Assembly (NCBI GenBank): GCA_002796835.1
Contig: LUGL01000016.1
Coordinates: 1 to 64,000 of the forward strand
Direction of reading: 5' to 3'
DNA length: 64,000 bases
DNA from: Elainella saxicola E1
GTDB lineage: Bacteria; Cyanobacteriota; Cyanobacteriia; Elainellales; Elainellaceae
The translations under genes and the position numbers were made by a program. This document shows, piece by piece, positions 47,681 to 58,811 of this stretch; within the stretch, counting starts at the first letter, position 1, and the number at the start of each line of letters is the position of its first letter. The notes beneath the pieces are model-generated. The model searched no databases. It was not told where the DNA came from and saw nothing but the letters and a program-made list of their open reading frames with translations.

Positions 47681-48547
47681 ACAACACCTCAGAATTTACA
47701 GTCAAAACAATAATGACGGCCAAACAATCAAATGAGAAAAACAACACCTCAAGGTAGAACTGAACGGCTTATCTACCTATCTCAATCCCGATCGAGTGCA
47801 TCAACATAGGCTAATAATCTATCAGATTCAAGGAACAATTTTCGTCGATTTAGAAATTTGTTCTGAAGTTAATAACCCTTATTCCGCTGATAGATAGAAA
47901 CTGATCGATCGTCAACAATTCGAACTAAAAAGATGAAGATCGTAACCTAAACTTAAGCACAGAAAACTTGCCCCAGCAGAGGAATCCAGAAGATCTGCAT
48001 AAGGACAAAACTAATTCATCAGGAGAAAACTTCACAAGGCTTAGCTGAGTAACATGAACCAAAAACTTTCCAAAAACTATTTAATCTTTCTCAAATAAAA
48101 CTACAAAATCACTTATTTATTTTTAAGTGAAAGCAGTTTGGATCTGAAAGATGAAATAGCTCGGAAAGGCAGTTTTTGAAGAACCTTAGAACTGATTTCA
48201 ACCTGTCTGTTTAGTGACTCCAATTCTTATAACATGTCTTCTCTGAAAATGAGCAGGTTTTGAGAAATTTATTTCCCTTTTATCTTTCATTAAGAATTCG
48301 CTAAAGCTGTTGCTGCATTAGGCTTGGATCAATTCTTAAATACTCTGATAAGAGAATATTTATTGCCTTAGAACTGCCTCAAAAGGATAGCGAATATTTG
48401 ATTTTTTACCTGCCGTATAGGCCATTTTTTATGGGTCATTTTTCCATACTCCATGACAGAGAAAATGACCGTTGGCAACGCAGTAAAAAAGGTGAGTCAC
48501 AATGGACCCACCCTTGCTTAATGCTTCAGATTGGCTCGATCGGCCTG

Positions 48548-49837
48548 TTAGAGCGTTAAAGATTGAGCATCCGTTTCAATCAATTTAGCTAGATCCTTCA
48601 AGAAGGCGGCAGCATCTGCCCCGTAAACAATCCGGTGATCGCAGGTCATATTCACCTGCATTTGCGTCCGGACGCCAAACATGCCATCAGTGGTGGCAAC
48701 GACCTGGGGACGAGAAGCACCCACTGCCAGAATTGCCCCTTGACCGGGCGGCAGAATGGCATCAAACCGATCGACCCCAAACATCCCTAAGTTGGAGATG
48801 GTGAAGCCACCCGTGCTGTACTCATCCGGCTGGAGCTGTTTCGATCGCGATCGGTCTACCAGATCTTTCCAAGTGCGCGATAGGGTGTAGATATCAATCT
48901 GATCGGCATTTTGCAGTACTGGCGTGATCAAGCCACCGTCATCCATGGCAACTGCAATCGCCACATTAATGCTCGATCGATAGTTAATGCCCTGTTCGGT
49001 GTAGTAAGCATTGAGGATCGGATGTTTTTTCAGGGTCACTGCCACAGCCTTCGCCAGCAGGGCCGTCATCGTCACACCCTTCGACTTAATCTGCTTGTAA
49101 AGCTTATCCAAACCATCGGTTGTAATTGTGTACCCAACGCGGAAGACGGGCACCTGCAAGCTGGCGTTCATGTTGCGCACCACAGCCTGCTGCAACGTAT
49201 TCAACGCCACAACCTGGCCAGGCTGAGCCGGAGGTGCCACAGGAGCCGGAGCTTTTGCAGCCACTGGCGGAGCAGATACTGCTGGCGCAGCAGGTGCCAC
49301 AGGAGCCGGGGCTGTTGGAGCCGCACTCACCTTACCTGCCGCTGCTTCCACATCTTCGGCCACAATCCGACCATGGGGACCGCTCCCTTTCAACGTCGCC
49401 AGATCTACTTTCAGCTCTTTGGCCAATTTTCGTGCGCGAGGGGAGACGATCGTCCGACCACTGCTAACTGTCGCGCCATTCGCACCATTGCCGTTGGTGG
49501 CTACAGCGACTGGTTCAGGGGGTTTAGACACCGATGCTGCCGCAGGGGCCGGAGCCGCTTGAGATTGACCTTGCTGTTTGGCCTGTTCGATCTCAGCTTC
49601 CGTTTCCGCGACCAGGGCGATCGCCGCACCCACCGCAGCGCTTTCACCTTCAGGCACCATGATCGTGGCCAGATAGCCTTCGTAGAAAGACTCTACGTCC
49701 ATATCGGCTTTATCGGACTCAACGATTACGACCGTCTCACCTTTTTCGATCTTGTCTCCCGGAGCTTTTACCCAAGAGACGATTTTGCCCTCAGTCATGG
49801 TTGAACTCAGAGCAGGCATGAAAATTTCATTGATCAT
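48548..49837 (-). CDS. dihydrolipoamide acetyltransferase (pyruvate dehydrogenase E2)
   Basis: Lipoyl domain ETVVIVESDKADMDVESF; E3-binding VSPRARKLAKELKVDLATLKGSGPHGRIVAEDV; MTCDHRIVYGADAAAFL. Confidence 0.95.
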   Translation of the reverse strand: MINEIFMPALSSTMTEGKIVSWVKAPGDKIEKGETVVIVESDKADMDVESFYEGYLATIMVPEGESAAVGAAIALVAETEAEIEQAKQQGQSQAAPAPAAASVSKPPEPVAVATNGNGANGATVSSGRTIVSPRARKLAKELKVDLATLKGSGPHGRIVAEDVEAAAGKVSAAPTAPAPVAPAAPAVSAPPVAAKAPAPVAPPAQPGQVVALNTLQQAVVRNMNASLQVPVFRVGYTITTDGLDKLYKQIKSKGVTMTALLAKAVAVTLKKHPILNAYYTEQGINYRSSINVAIAVAMDDGGLITPVLQNADQIDIYTLSRTWKDLVDRSRSKQLQPDEYSTGGFTISNLGMFGVDRFDAILPPGQGAILAVGASRPQVVATTDGMFGVRTQMQVNMTCDHRIVYGADAAAFLKDLAKLIETDAQSLTL

Positions 49838-49839
49838 GG

Positions 49840-50289
49840 CTACACGTCTCCCCGAATTTCTTCTACAATCCCGTCTCGCAGCAACACTTCGACCTGCATT
49901 TTCCGAATCAGGTTATCTCCCGTCTCGATCCGGAAGAATCCTTCAATCTGGCCCTGATTCACTTCCTGGTCCATTTCCAGCGTTTGGACTTGCTGGAGTT
50001 GCTGCAGGATTTGATTTTTCTTCTCTAGAATTTCGCTTTTGCGCTGATTGACCTGATTTTGAATGCCTGAAACTTGCTGCATCATGGCAGGATCAGCCGC
50101 AGATGGGCTTTGCTTTTGCAATTCAGCAATCATTCGCTGCCCTTGGGTCTCCAACTGTTGCAATTGCCCATCCAACTGATTGATCTGACCTTGCAACTGT
50201 TGCTGTGCCTCCTCTTTCCAGCGAGGAGTGACCACGGCTTTCACATTAATAGCTCGCTTTAAAAGCAGATGAGGCTTGGAAATTTCCAT
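49840..50289 (-). CDS. YlqD-like coiled-coil protein
   Basis: LLLKRAINVKAVVTPRWKEEAQQQLQGQINQLDGQLQQLE; adjacent to the PDH E2 gene. Confidence 0.75.
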   Translation of the reverse strand: MEISKPHLLLKRAINVKAVVTPRWKEEAQQQLQGQINQLDGQLQQLETQGQRMIAELQKQSPSAADPAMMQQVSGIQNQVNQRKSEILEKKNQILQQLQQVQTLEMDQEVNQGQIEGFFRIETGDNLIRKMQVEVLLRDGIVEEIRGDV

Positions 50290-50408
50290 GAATGGAGATT
50301 GAAGTACTATAGGGTATGCAAAACGATTGAAGAATTAAAACCACAACGTGAAAAATTAAAAAGGGTTTAAGCCTGCTTCTAATTCTCCGTTTTTACCTTT
50401 TAATTGCT

Positions 50409-52328
50409 TCAATCAAACATCTCGTCAATCATACCGCGATAGCGATCCGTCACGACGGCTCGGCGGATTTTTAGCGTCTGGGTCAATAACCCATTCTCGA
50501 TCGAAAAAGGTTCTGTCAATAATCGGAAAGGGCCAACCCGATCGTCCGCTCGATACCCCGGTCGATTTTTCACCTCCCGGTTCAGCTCTTGCCGGAACAG
50601 ATCTTGAACGGTTTTATCTTCTAAGCCAATTTCTTGCAGTCCAACAGGGGTAGGCTTTGATTGATCTGGGGGCTGAACGAAGCTGCCTTGAGTCGCAGCC
50701 CATTGTTGCAATGCTTCTAGATTCGGCACAATCAGCGCCCCAATCACCTTTTCATCCTGGCCCACCAGCATAATCTGATCGATATAAGGACTGCGGAGGC
50801 ACGCATCTTCGATCGGCTGAGGTTCAATATTTTCGCCATTGGTGAGGACGATCGTATCTTTAGCGCGTCCGGTAATGATCAGATCATCCTGAGGCGTCAC
50901 CCAACCTAAGTCGCCGGTATCAAACCAGCCATCGGGCGTAATTGCTTTTTGGGTTGCCTCCGGATTTTTGTAGTAGCCCTGCATCACCTGCAGGCCGCGA
51001 ATCATCACTAACCCCTGTTTACCCGCCGGTAAGGGATTCTGAGTTTCCAGATCGACAATGCGGGTCTCCGTGTGGGGTAGCGGTTGACCATCGCCACCGC
51101 GAATATTACGCCAGGGTCGCCGCACATGGGTAATCGGTGAAGTTTCGGTCAGGCCATAGCCGCCCAAAATGGTGATGCCGACCACTTCAAAAAAATCTTC
51201 CAGATGCTCCGCGATCGATCCGCCCCCACTCACCAAAAACTTGATGGCACCGCCTGTCCCCTGGCGAATTTTTTGATAGACCAGCCGATCGCCCAAGGCA
51301 TGCACAGGGGCTAAAACAGCTGCTTGCCCTGCTGCCGTGAGTTTTTCCATGAAAGAAGGATTCAGATTTTCCAGATTCAATCCCTGAACCGTGCGATGAG
51401 CTTTAATGTAGCGATCGCCCTGAGTTAGGAAGAAATTGGCAATCCGCTGCGTCTTTTCTGGCTGATCGCGCAATTGTTTTTGAATGCCTTCGTAGATCGA
51501 CTCCCACAGCCGAGGCACCCCTACCATATAGTTGGGCTTGAATTCTTTAATATCCTTCTTGACGTAGCGAATATTGGTGTAGATCTGGGTGCAGCCATAG
51601 GCCAGCGTGAAATATTCAAAGGTGCGTTCATAGCAATGCCAGATGGGCAAGATGCTGAGCACCCGATCCCCTGGTTGAGGTTGGGCTACGGCATAGGCTC
51701 CAGAAATCTGAGACAGCAAATTCTGGTGGCTGAGCATTACGCCCTTGGGTTGGCCAGAAGTGCCAGATGTGTACATCAGCGTGGCGGTTGTCTCGCGGGT
51801 TAAGCGAGCCGGTTGCAGGGCGTGCGTTTGGCCCAACTCCAGCAAATGGCTAAAGTTCAGCGTTTTGGCTCCTTCGATCGCAGGCGGTGTTTCATCGGTC
51901 AGTAACACCACAAACCGGATCGGCAAATTCAGCACATAGCCTTTCACTTTCTCCAACGTAGCCAGGTCTTGCACAATCAAGCCAATGCTGTCGCTATGGC
52001 CCAGAATGAAACCCAACTCTTCGCGATCGGCCTGGGAACCCCGCACCGCATTAATGGCTCCAACCGTCATCACCCCTTGATCGGCAATCAGCCAACGCGG
52101 CCCATTATCGGAAAACTGAGCCACATGCTCACCGCTTTGCACCCCTAAAGCCTGCAATCCTGCTGCAAATTGCCGGATTTGCAGGTGAAGCTGAGCATAG
52201 GTGATTTTCACCTCAGGTGTACTGTGGGGGGCATGCAGCGCAATTCCATTGGCGGCTTCTGGATGCTGAGCAATGATGGACCAGATTTCTGGCAGAGCTT
52301 GAACCTGGCTGTAGTCGAGTTGAGTCAT
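50409..52328 (-). CDS. long-chain acyl-CoA/acyl-ACP synthetase (AMP-binding)
   Basis: TATLMYTSGTSGQPKGVMLSHQNLL ... GYGLTETSPITHVR ... GWFDTGDLGWVTPQDDLIITGRAKDTIVL. Confidence 0.93.
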   Translation of the reverse strand: MTQLDYSQVQALPEIWSIIAQHPEAANGIALHAPHSTPEVKITYAQLHLQIRQFAAGLQALGVQSGEHVAQFSDNGPRWLIADQGVMTVGAINAVRGSQADREELGFILGHSDSIGLIVQDLATLEKVKGYVLNLPIRFVVLLTDETPPAIEGAKTLNFSHLLELGQTHALQPARLTRETTATLMYTSGTSGQPKGVMLSHQNLLSQISGAYAVAQPQPGDRVLSILPIWHCYERTFEYFTLAYGCTQIYTNIRYVKKDIKEFKPNYMVGVPRLWESIYEGIQKQLRDQPEKTQRIANFFLTQGDRYIKAHRTVQGLNLENLNPSFMEKLTAAGQAAVLAPVHALGDRLVYQKIRQGTGGAIKFLVSGGGSIAEHLEDFFEVVGITILGGYGLTETSPITHVRRPWRNIRGGDGQPLPHTETRIVDLETQNPLPAGKQGLVMIRGLQVMQGYYKNPEATQKAITPDGWFDTGDLGWVTPQDDLIITGRAKDTIVLTNGENIEPQPIEDACLRSPYIDQIMLVGQDEKVIGALIVPNLEALQQWAATQGSFVQPPDQSKPTPVGLQEIGLEDKTVQDLFRQELNREVKNRPGYRADDRVGPFRLLTEPFSIENGLLTQTLKIRRAVVTDRYRGMIDEMFD

Positions 52329-52637
52329 AAAACAAGGCTCCTCACGGCGGAAGCAGAGTAAACAGGACTGAACGCAGAGCGCAACGTAACCTTAATGCTT
52401 TTAAGTGTGCCACTTCAGAAGCCCATTCGCGCCCAAACTAAGATTGAAACGCGCTAGGCTAAGCATTGGGATTTCCTTCTAACCTGGCCTGCCGATCGTT
52501 GGAGTGGAGGCGGTGAGGGACAGATCCTGATCTGTCAGACGGTTGGATCAGCGCATGTTTGATTGATTCACCCAGTTCTGTCAGATTGAACCTGATTTGT
52601 TGTAATTCCCAATAGGTGATTTATTAAGGAGTTCATC

Positions 52638-52922
52638 ATGCCCAAAGCAACCTGGAACGGCGCAGTTTTGGCCGAGAGCGATCGCTGCGAGGTCGTTGAA
52701 GGCAACTACTACTTTCCACCGGATGCCATCCGCTCAGAATATTTCAAGCCTAGCGAGACTCACACCACCTGTCCCTGGAAAGGGATTGCCAGCTACTACA
52801 CGATTGATGTGGATGGTAAAGTCAATCCGGATGCTGCCTGGTATTACCCGCAAACGAAAGATGCCGCCAAGAAAATTGAAGGTTATGTTGCCTTCTGGCG
52901 AGGCGTGACGGTTGAGAAATAG
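52638..52922 (+). CDS. DUF427 domain-containing protein
   Basis: VLAESDRCEVVEGNYYFPPDAIRSEYFKPSETHTTCPWKGIASYYTIDVDG. Confidence 0.9.
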   Translation: MPKATWNGAVLAESDRCEVVEGNYYFPPDAIRSEYFKPSETHTTCPWKGIASYYTIDVDGKVNPDAAWYYPQTKDAAKKIEGYVAFWRGVTVEK

Positions 52923-53123
52923 ATGTGACGGTTGAGAATAGATAAAAATTACGGATATCTTGTCTGCGATCGCAGCGTTTGGGCAAACTAAACTTGTTAG
53001 GAGAGACGGTCAGTCCGATTTCTAGCGGAAGTGCTAGGATATGAGACTGGCTAGTCTCTCTTCATGCTGCGATTGCAACGCCGATAGTTTGCTACAATTC
53101 TGCTGACTTTTCTTGCGAGGGAC

Positions 53124-53732
53124 ATGCAACTCACCAGTCATCCGCCCACTTCATCCGTGTCTATTCTGCTTGATGCTCTGCCAAATCCAAAAGTTGTTGA
53201 TGGCGTTTGTCCACGTCGTGCCCGTCAGCAACTCGATTTCTTGCTGCTTGCGATCGAAGCACTGGAGCTGGGTGGTTCAGAAGCATTTCTCGACGATATC
53301 AAGGAGTTAGGGCTCCAAGAGATTGTTAAAAACCGGGTTGTCCTCTGGCGAATTCGGGCGACTAACTCGCTGCGGCGCAACAACCAGCGGCGACCTTTAA
53401 CCCTTCAAGAGGCTAAGGCCCTTTCGATTATCATTTGTCATCGTGCTAAACGGCTAACTGTGCTGATTCGGCAGTTGTTGATGGTTTATGACCAATTGCT
53501 GGAAAAACAGCTTTCTCCAGACCATCACCTGCGGCTCTCAAATTACCTGGAGCGCTTTCGGGCTCATTTTCGATCGCGCATGAATCCCAAGCGGGCTGGG
53601 GTGATTGCCTATAGCAGCAACGAGAAATTAGACGACTTAGCACTCACCCTCTTGAGCCAATTGCTATTTTGTACCGGGACAGCTGGAACCCAACGGCTCT
53701 GGAGTAGTTTGTTTGATGGAGATGTGGAATGA
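53124..53732 (+). CDS. DUF3038 family protein
   Basis: CPRRARQQLDFLLLAIEALELGGSEAFL; start overlaps no other gene, stop overlaps the next start. Confidence 0.8.
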   Translation: MQLTSHPPTSSVSILLDALPNPKVVDGVCPRRARQQLDFLLLAIEALELGGSEAFLDDIKELGLQEIVKNRVVLWRIRATNSLRRNNQRRPLTLQEAKALSIIICHRAKRLTVLIRQLLMVYDQLLEKQLSPDHHLRLSNYLERFRAHFRSRMNPKRAGVIAYSSNEKLDDLALTLLSQLLFCTGTAGTQRLWSSLFDGDVE

Positions 53733-54934
53733 CGATTCAGCGTCAGTATAGTTTGCCAAATTGCAAGCTGATATTGCAGGGCTTGAATAATAGTGCTGAT
53801 ATGGGCAGCCGCCCCCTCCTCTCGATGGTAACGAATGTTGAGTGCTATCTTGCAGGTCAAAAAGACCCCTTAACGGGTGGGCGGGAATTTCTGGAAAGCT
53901 TGGCTACTGCGGTGAGTAACTACGCCCAAAGTTATCTAAGCGGCATTCAGCATCTACTGCGTCGGGATCAACAGAACCAAGCCGGACAAGTCTCAATCGA
54001 ACAAGTCGGCGAGAATTTGCATCGGCTCACTGTGAAATCAGATGCGGGTCAATCTGCTCAACCGATGGAAGTAACGCTGACCACGGTTCAGTTTTTTGAT
54101 CTGGTTGAGGCGATCGATCAACTCTTTGCAGATGGTCAAACGTTGCCCGAATTAGGGTTGAAGCTCGATCCGCTGCCAAAGCGGTATGTTGTTTCTCAAG
54201 AACCTTTCTTCAAACGGGCAACCCCGCCTGCCTTGGGATTAGCTGGATTGGCGACTGCAGCTGCATTGATGTTCATGATTCCTCTGCCAGAAGCACGACG
54301 ACCGACTCAGACAGCAGAAGGCACAACCACTACTGAACAGGCCTCCCCCACTCCTTCTCCCGGTTCCTCTGCGGCCTCCCCACCTCCCCCTAGTCCTTCT
54401 GCGGCAACCAGTCCATCGCCAACAACGGCCTCATCGCCAAACTCGACCAGTTCTTCCAGCCCTTCAGTAACCTCAAATGCCGGTGCAGGGACCGATCTGG
54501 CAAACACGCCTAACATTACGGATGCAGCAGAACTCGATCGGCTCACCGTACAGCTCTATGACAAACTCGATCTGGCTTGGAAAAAGACCCCCACCTTTGA
54601 TGGCGAGTTGATCTATCGGGTTGGAGTCAATCAGAACGGTGATGTGATTGGCTATAAGTATGCCAACGATGCCGCATTGACCTATGTGACGGATACTCCG
54701 CTAGCCGATCTACGGTTTAACACGCCAGCCAGCAGTTCCTCTAGCAGTCCTGAGGCGACAAACTCTAGCCCTGAACCAGCTAGCTCTCCCAACTCAGGCT
54801 CTACCAGTTCACGGACAGCACTTGCCCAATTCCGGGTTGTGTTCAAATCGGATGGGGTGCTAGAAGTCAGTCCCTGGGATGGTCAACCTGGCAGCACTCC
54901 CTCCAATAGCCCAGCTAGCAGCCCTTCCCCTTGA
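53729..54934 (+). CDS. DUF4335 family protein with Ser/Pro/Thr-rich linker
   Basis: MTIQRQYSLPNCKLILQGLNN; ATGA overlap with upstream DUF3038 gene; low-complexity linkers. Confidence 0.8.
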   Translation: MTIQRQYSLPNCKLILQGLNNSADMGSRPLLSMVTNVECYLAGQKDPLTGGREFLESLATAVSNYAQSYLSGIQHLLRRDQQNQAGQVSIEQVGENLHRLTVKSDAGQSAQPMEVTLTTVQFFDLVEAIDQLFADGQTLPELGLKLDPLPKRYVVSQEPFFKRATPPALGLAGLATAAALMFMIPLPEARRPTQTAEGTTTTEQASPTPSPGSSAASPPPPSPSAATSPSPTTASSPNSTSSSSPSVTSNAGAGTDLANTPNITDAAELDRLTVQLYDKLDLAWKKTPTFDGELIYRVGVNQNGDVIGYKYANDAALTYVTDTPLADLRFNTPASSSSSSPEATNSSPEPASSPNSGSTSSRTALAQFRVVFKSDGVLEVSPWDGQPGSTPSNSPASSPSP

Positions 54935-54950
54935 TGTAATTGGGCGCAGA

Positions 54951-55661
54951 TTAGGCGCAGAAGTAGCTCTGGGGACCCGACCAGTGATTGGCGAATTGAC
55001 CAAATCCGATCGTCCGATCGTCTGGGGCACAGGTTGTTTGTCCATCGGCATCCACGATGTATAGCGGCCATTCTGTTTCGCCCATATTGCCAGCTCGAAA
55101 CAGTACCCGGTCTGGTTGAGCTTGGCTCCAGCCTAGCAACACTGCATTGCTATATTGCACTTGGGTTGGCGCTAAGGTATAAGTTCGCTTTGAGTTGCGT
55201 TCCCAAATCACGGCAAAATCAGAGGCGAGACCGCTGCCAAACATAGACTCGAACTCGCGGGCCAGCAGCCGATCGCCATTTTCTGACCAGGCAATAGGAA
55301 TCAAAATCGCGATCGTGCCGGGTTGTTGAACCATTGCATCTGCCACAAAGGGATTATCTGAAAAAGGAGCGGCCGGCAGAATGGTTTGCAGCTCTCCAGT
55401 CTGTAAATTTTCGACAAAGAGAATGCTGGCAACCCGGTTTTGCGTGAAATCTGAAGAAGACTGTAGCTGAATCCGGCTGTAGGCAGCATAGGTTTCATCT
55501 GGAGAAATGAGAGACTGGCTGCGGTAATACCGAAATGTCGGGCTGGTTGAGGCTTTTTGTTCAGAGAGTGTTGCCATCACCCAATTCCAGGGAACGGGGT
55601 AAGGACTGTTAAGCGGATCAAAGGAAACAGATTGCGCAGGAAATGACATCATGACCAGCAC
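54951..55661 (-). CDS. hypothetical protein
   Basis: 236-aa ORF with typical composition. Confidence 0.65.
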   Translation of the reverse strand: MLVMMSFPAQSVSFDPLNSPYPVPWNWVMATLSEQKASTSPTFRYYRSQSLISPDETYAAYSRIQLQSSSDFTQNRVASILFVENLQTGELQTILPAAPFSDNPFVADAMVQQPGTIAILIPIAWSENGDRLLAREFESMFGSGLASDFAVIWERNSKRTYTLAPTQVQYSNAVLLGWSQAQPDRVLFRAGNMGETEWPLYIVDADGQTTCAPDDRTIGFGQFANHWSGPQSYFCA

Positions 55662-56218
55662 CCGAAAAGAGAGCGTGTAGAAAACCAGCAGAAAAGAGTG
55701 AAAAAATAACCAATTGTGGTTTTGGCCATCCTGATCGGACGCAACAACCGAAGACCGATCGAGTAGGGAAACCAGGTCACCCTACATCAGCCATCCAGTC
55801 AATTGGCTCATTGCAAAATTTTTATGACAAAGTAGGGCAGCCCTGAAACACGGTCATCACCCTTCACACCATGATTCGATCGAAAAACTCAAGGAACAAC
55901 CTCAACGAGGATCTACCTAGATTTAGCGTTCTGGTTGCTCTCTGTTTCTCTACCTCTGGTATAGCAAGTTCAATCCTTTTCAGCACGTCTCTCAAAAAAG
56001 TTTTTATTTGACAGCATTTTGTAACAAAAAACACTTGACAGTTGATTTGTGATGCGTGGAAGTCCAAAGTCACAGGCGATCGGCCAGGACCCGCAACCTC
56101 TGATCCAGACACTCCCGCTTATAATCGAGGACGGCTGTGATTAAGGTTTTGGGAAGCCAAATTTTCCTTTTTCAAGAGACAAGTTAGGATCCCATCAACG
56201 CGCACCTGAGGTGAGTTC

Positions 56219-57115
56219 ATGACTAAATCGCCTACCACTTCATCCCCCACTTTGCCCCAATCAGAGGCTGTTTCTCCGGCTCGCTGGAGTTGGGGACGAG
56301 CATTTTTGACCTTATTGTTTCGTTTGCTGCTGCTGGGAGTAGGCGGCAGTTTGGCAGCAGCAGTGGGCATTGCAGTGGCTCAGCTTTACTCTGGCCAAAT
56401 CCAAGAACCTCCCTTGGCCGAAAAACTGCTGCAAAGCACCCAATCTCTAATCGGCAGCATTAAACAACTCCCCAATGACTGGCAGGGTCAGCCTGAGACA
56501 GCTCCCTCCCCCAGCGCCTCTAGCATTTCTGCTGCCCCATCAGAGGCCACTCCGCTTTCAGCCACCGAGCGTCAGCAGCTTCAAACTGAGCTGACCCAAC
56601 TCCAAGCAGAACTGCAAACGCTGACCAGTAATTCTGCTGAACCACTGGCCGATCGCGTTCAGCCCATTCAGCAGCGAATTCAGGCGATTCAATCTAGGCT
56701 CAGCACTTTTACTAGCGCACCTGCAACTTCGGAAACCTTTATTGCCCCGACTAGCAGCAACAATCATCAACTCATGGTGACTTTACCCAGCGATGCGTTG
56801 TTTGGAACCGGGCAAACTTCACTAAAACCGGGTACAGAAGCCATCTTTAATAGCATTTTGACTGATTTGCAGCGCTATCCCGGCGCAACCATTCAGGTGG
56901 GTGGACATACCGATAATCAGGGCGATTCCACTGCCGATCGTCAACGATCGACCGAACAAGCCAAAGCCGTGCAGCAGTTTCTGGCAACTCGGTTAGGGGA
57001 AGATATTCATTGGGTGACAGTGGGCTATGGTGCGAATCGTCCGCTGGCTGCCAACGACACGCCAACTAATCAACAGCGCAATCGCCGCATTGAAATTGTG
57101 ATCGAGCCCAAGTAG
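56219..57115 (+). CDS. OmpA family protein
   Basis: TM anchor, then LPSDALFGTGQTSLKPGTEAIFNSILTDLQRYPGATIQVGGHTDNQGDSTADRQRSTEQAKAV. Confidence 0.92.
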   Translation: MTKSPTTSSPTLPQSEAVSPARWSWGRAFLTLLFRLLLLGVGGSLAAAVGIAVAQLYSGQIQEPPLAEKLLQSTQSLIGSIKQLPNDWQGQPETAPSPSASSISAAPSEATPLSATERQQLQTELTQLQAELQTLTSNSAEPLADRVQPIQQRIQAIQSRLSTFTSAPATSETFIAPTSSNNHQLMVTLPSDALFGTGQTSLKPGTEAIFNSILTDLQRYPGATIQVGGHTDNQGDSTADRQRSTEQAKAVQQFLATRLGEDIHWVTVGYGANRPLAANDTPTNQQRNRRIEIVIEPK

Positions 57116-57124
57116 TTGCTAAAC

Positions 57125-58141
57125 ATGAGTGATTCTGCCTCCCCATTGAAACTAATTTTTTTCGGCACGCCCCAATTTGCTGTCCCTAGTTTAGAAAAAT
57201 TGCTGGCTCATGAAGCCTTTGAGGTGCTAGCTGTTGTCACTCAACCCGACAAACGCCGGGGACGGGGAAACGAGCTTTCTGCTTCACCGATCAAAGCGAT
57301 TGCGACAGAACATCAGGTACCGGTATGGCAACCGCGTCGCGTTAAAAAAGATGCTGAAACGCTGGATTTTTTACGATCGGCAGAAGCAGATGCCTTTGTT
57401 GTAGTCGCTTATGGCCAAATCCTGTCGCAGGAAATTCTAGACATGCCGCGCTTGGGCTGTGTGAATGGTCACGGCTCGATTCTGCCGCGCTATCGAGGCG
57501 CTGCGCCAATTCAATGGTGCATTTACCATGGCGAAACCGAAACGGGCATTACCACGATGCTGATGGATGCGGGGATGGATACGGGACCAATGCTGCTGAA
57601 GGCCACCACGCCGATCGGCCTATTTGACAATGCGATCGATCTGGCTAAAACCCTGTCGCACATCACTGCTGATCTGCTAGTTGAGACGCTCTTGGGATTA
57701 GCACAAAATTCGATTACCCCCCTTCCTCAGGACAATGAGCAGGCCACCTATGCTCCGTTGATCCAAAAAGCAGATTACCAGATTGACTGGCGGCGATCGG
57801 CCCTGGAGCTGCATCATCAGGTGCGCGGCTTCTATCCAAATTGCGTCACGACTTTGCGAGACAATTCGCTGAAGGTCATGGCCACCGTGCCGCTCGGCAG
57901 CGCTGATTTAGCACTTTTGCCGCCCGAAATTCGATCGACCGCCGCTGAATGGTCTGCTTGGATGAAGACTGGCGTGGTTGGGGCGATCGTCGGACTGCTG
58001 AAAAACCAGGGAGCGGTTGTGCAAACTGGGGATGGATTGCTGCTGCTGAAAGAGGTGCAGCTTGCTGGAAAACGGTCTCAAATGGGCTGGGATTTTGTGA
58101 ATGGCACCAGATTGCAGGTTGGAGAAATCCTTGGAGCATGA
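57125..58141 (+). CDS. fmt: methionyl-tRNA formyltransferase
   Basis: [18 protein letters not shown] ... [47 protein letters not shown]. Confidence 0.96.
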   Translation: MSDSASPLKLIFFGTPQFAVPSLEKLLAHEAFEVLAVVTQPDKRRGRGNELSASPIKAIATEHQVPVWQPRRVKKDAETLDFLRSAEADAFVVVAYGQILSQEILDMPRLGCVNGHGSILPRYRGAAPIQWCIYHGETETGITTMLMDAGMDTGPMLLKATTPIGLFDNAIDLAKTLSHITADLLVETLLGLAQNSITPLPQDNEQATYAPLIQKADYQIDWRRSALELHHQVRGFYPNCVTTLRDNSLKVMATVPLGSADLALLPPEIRSTAAEWSAWMKTGVVGAIVGLLKNQGAVVQTGDGLLLLKEVQLAGKRSQMGWDFVNGTRLQVGEILGA

Positions 58142-58210
58142 GTTGCTCGCCTGATTTTTTCAGTATGTTCCAGATTCAATATGAGCTGGGCTAAAACTCG
58201 ATCGTGCCAG

Positions 58211-58582
58211 CTAGCCGACTAATTCCTGGCGTTGATAAGATCGGCATCCTTCACAAGGACCGGTGGGATTGACTGCACAGCGCACCAGCTCAGAATGGGC
58301 GTTATAAATGCAGGTGGCGTCCCCCACGACCCGATGTCCGTCTACGACACTCCACTCTTCTGGACGCTTGGCAGATTGGACATACAGGGCAATTTTATGC
58401 AGTCGATATTTGCCAGATTTGAACTGATAGCGGTGCCGTCGCTCCAGTACGGTATAGGTTTTGCCTTCTAGATCAAGATATGCTCCGGGTTGTGGCTGCC
58501 AATCCAAACGCACATTCCCGATCGTCTGGCGTGGATGGCTAAGGATCACCTCGGTGGGTAGTGACTCTGGCTCCATAAGCAA
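58211..58582 (-). CDS. conserved hypothetical protein (DUF6464-like)
   Basis: ILSHPRQTIGNVRLDWQPQPGAYLDLEGKTYTVLERRHRYQFKSGKYRLHKIALYVQ ... CAVNPTGPCEGC. Confidence 0.7.
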   Translation of the reverse strand: MLMEPESLPTEVILSHPRQTIGNVRLDWQPQPGAYLDLEGKTYTVLERRHRYQFKSGKYRLHKIALYVQSAKRPEEWSVVDGHRVVGDATCIYNAHSELVRCAVNPTGPCEGCRSYQRQELVG

Positions 58583-58811
58583 GTGTATTGCTGCCTACAC
58601 ATCATGACTACCCATTATAAGGATGGGATCGCATTCGTTGGCATTCGTTCACATTCGTCAAACCAGACTTCAGGAAACTTTGTGATTCAGCATGGGGCAG
58701 ACTGCAAAAGTCTCATCTATGCTTTAAGTCTTAATCTATGCTTTTAGACATTGATCGCCTATCCTGAAGTCAAGCATCTACTGTGTTTGTTCCCAATTCA
58801 TTTGTTAACCC

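Noticed and set aside
48911-49804. 297-aa plus-strand ORF rich in Arg/His/Cys
   Set aside because: Antisense to the clear PDH E2 gene and of implausible composition
55864-56112. 82-aa minus-strand ORF between 55661 and 56219
   Set aside because: No recognisable features and no RBS or conservation evidence
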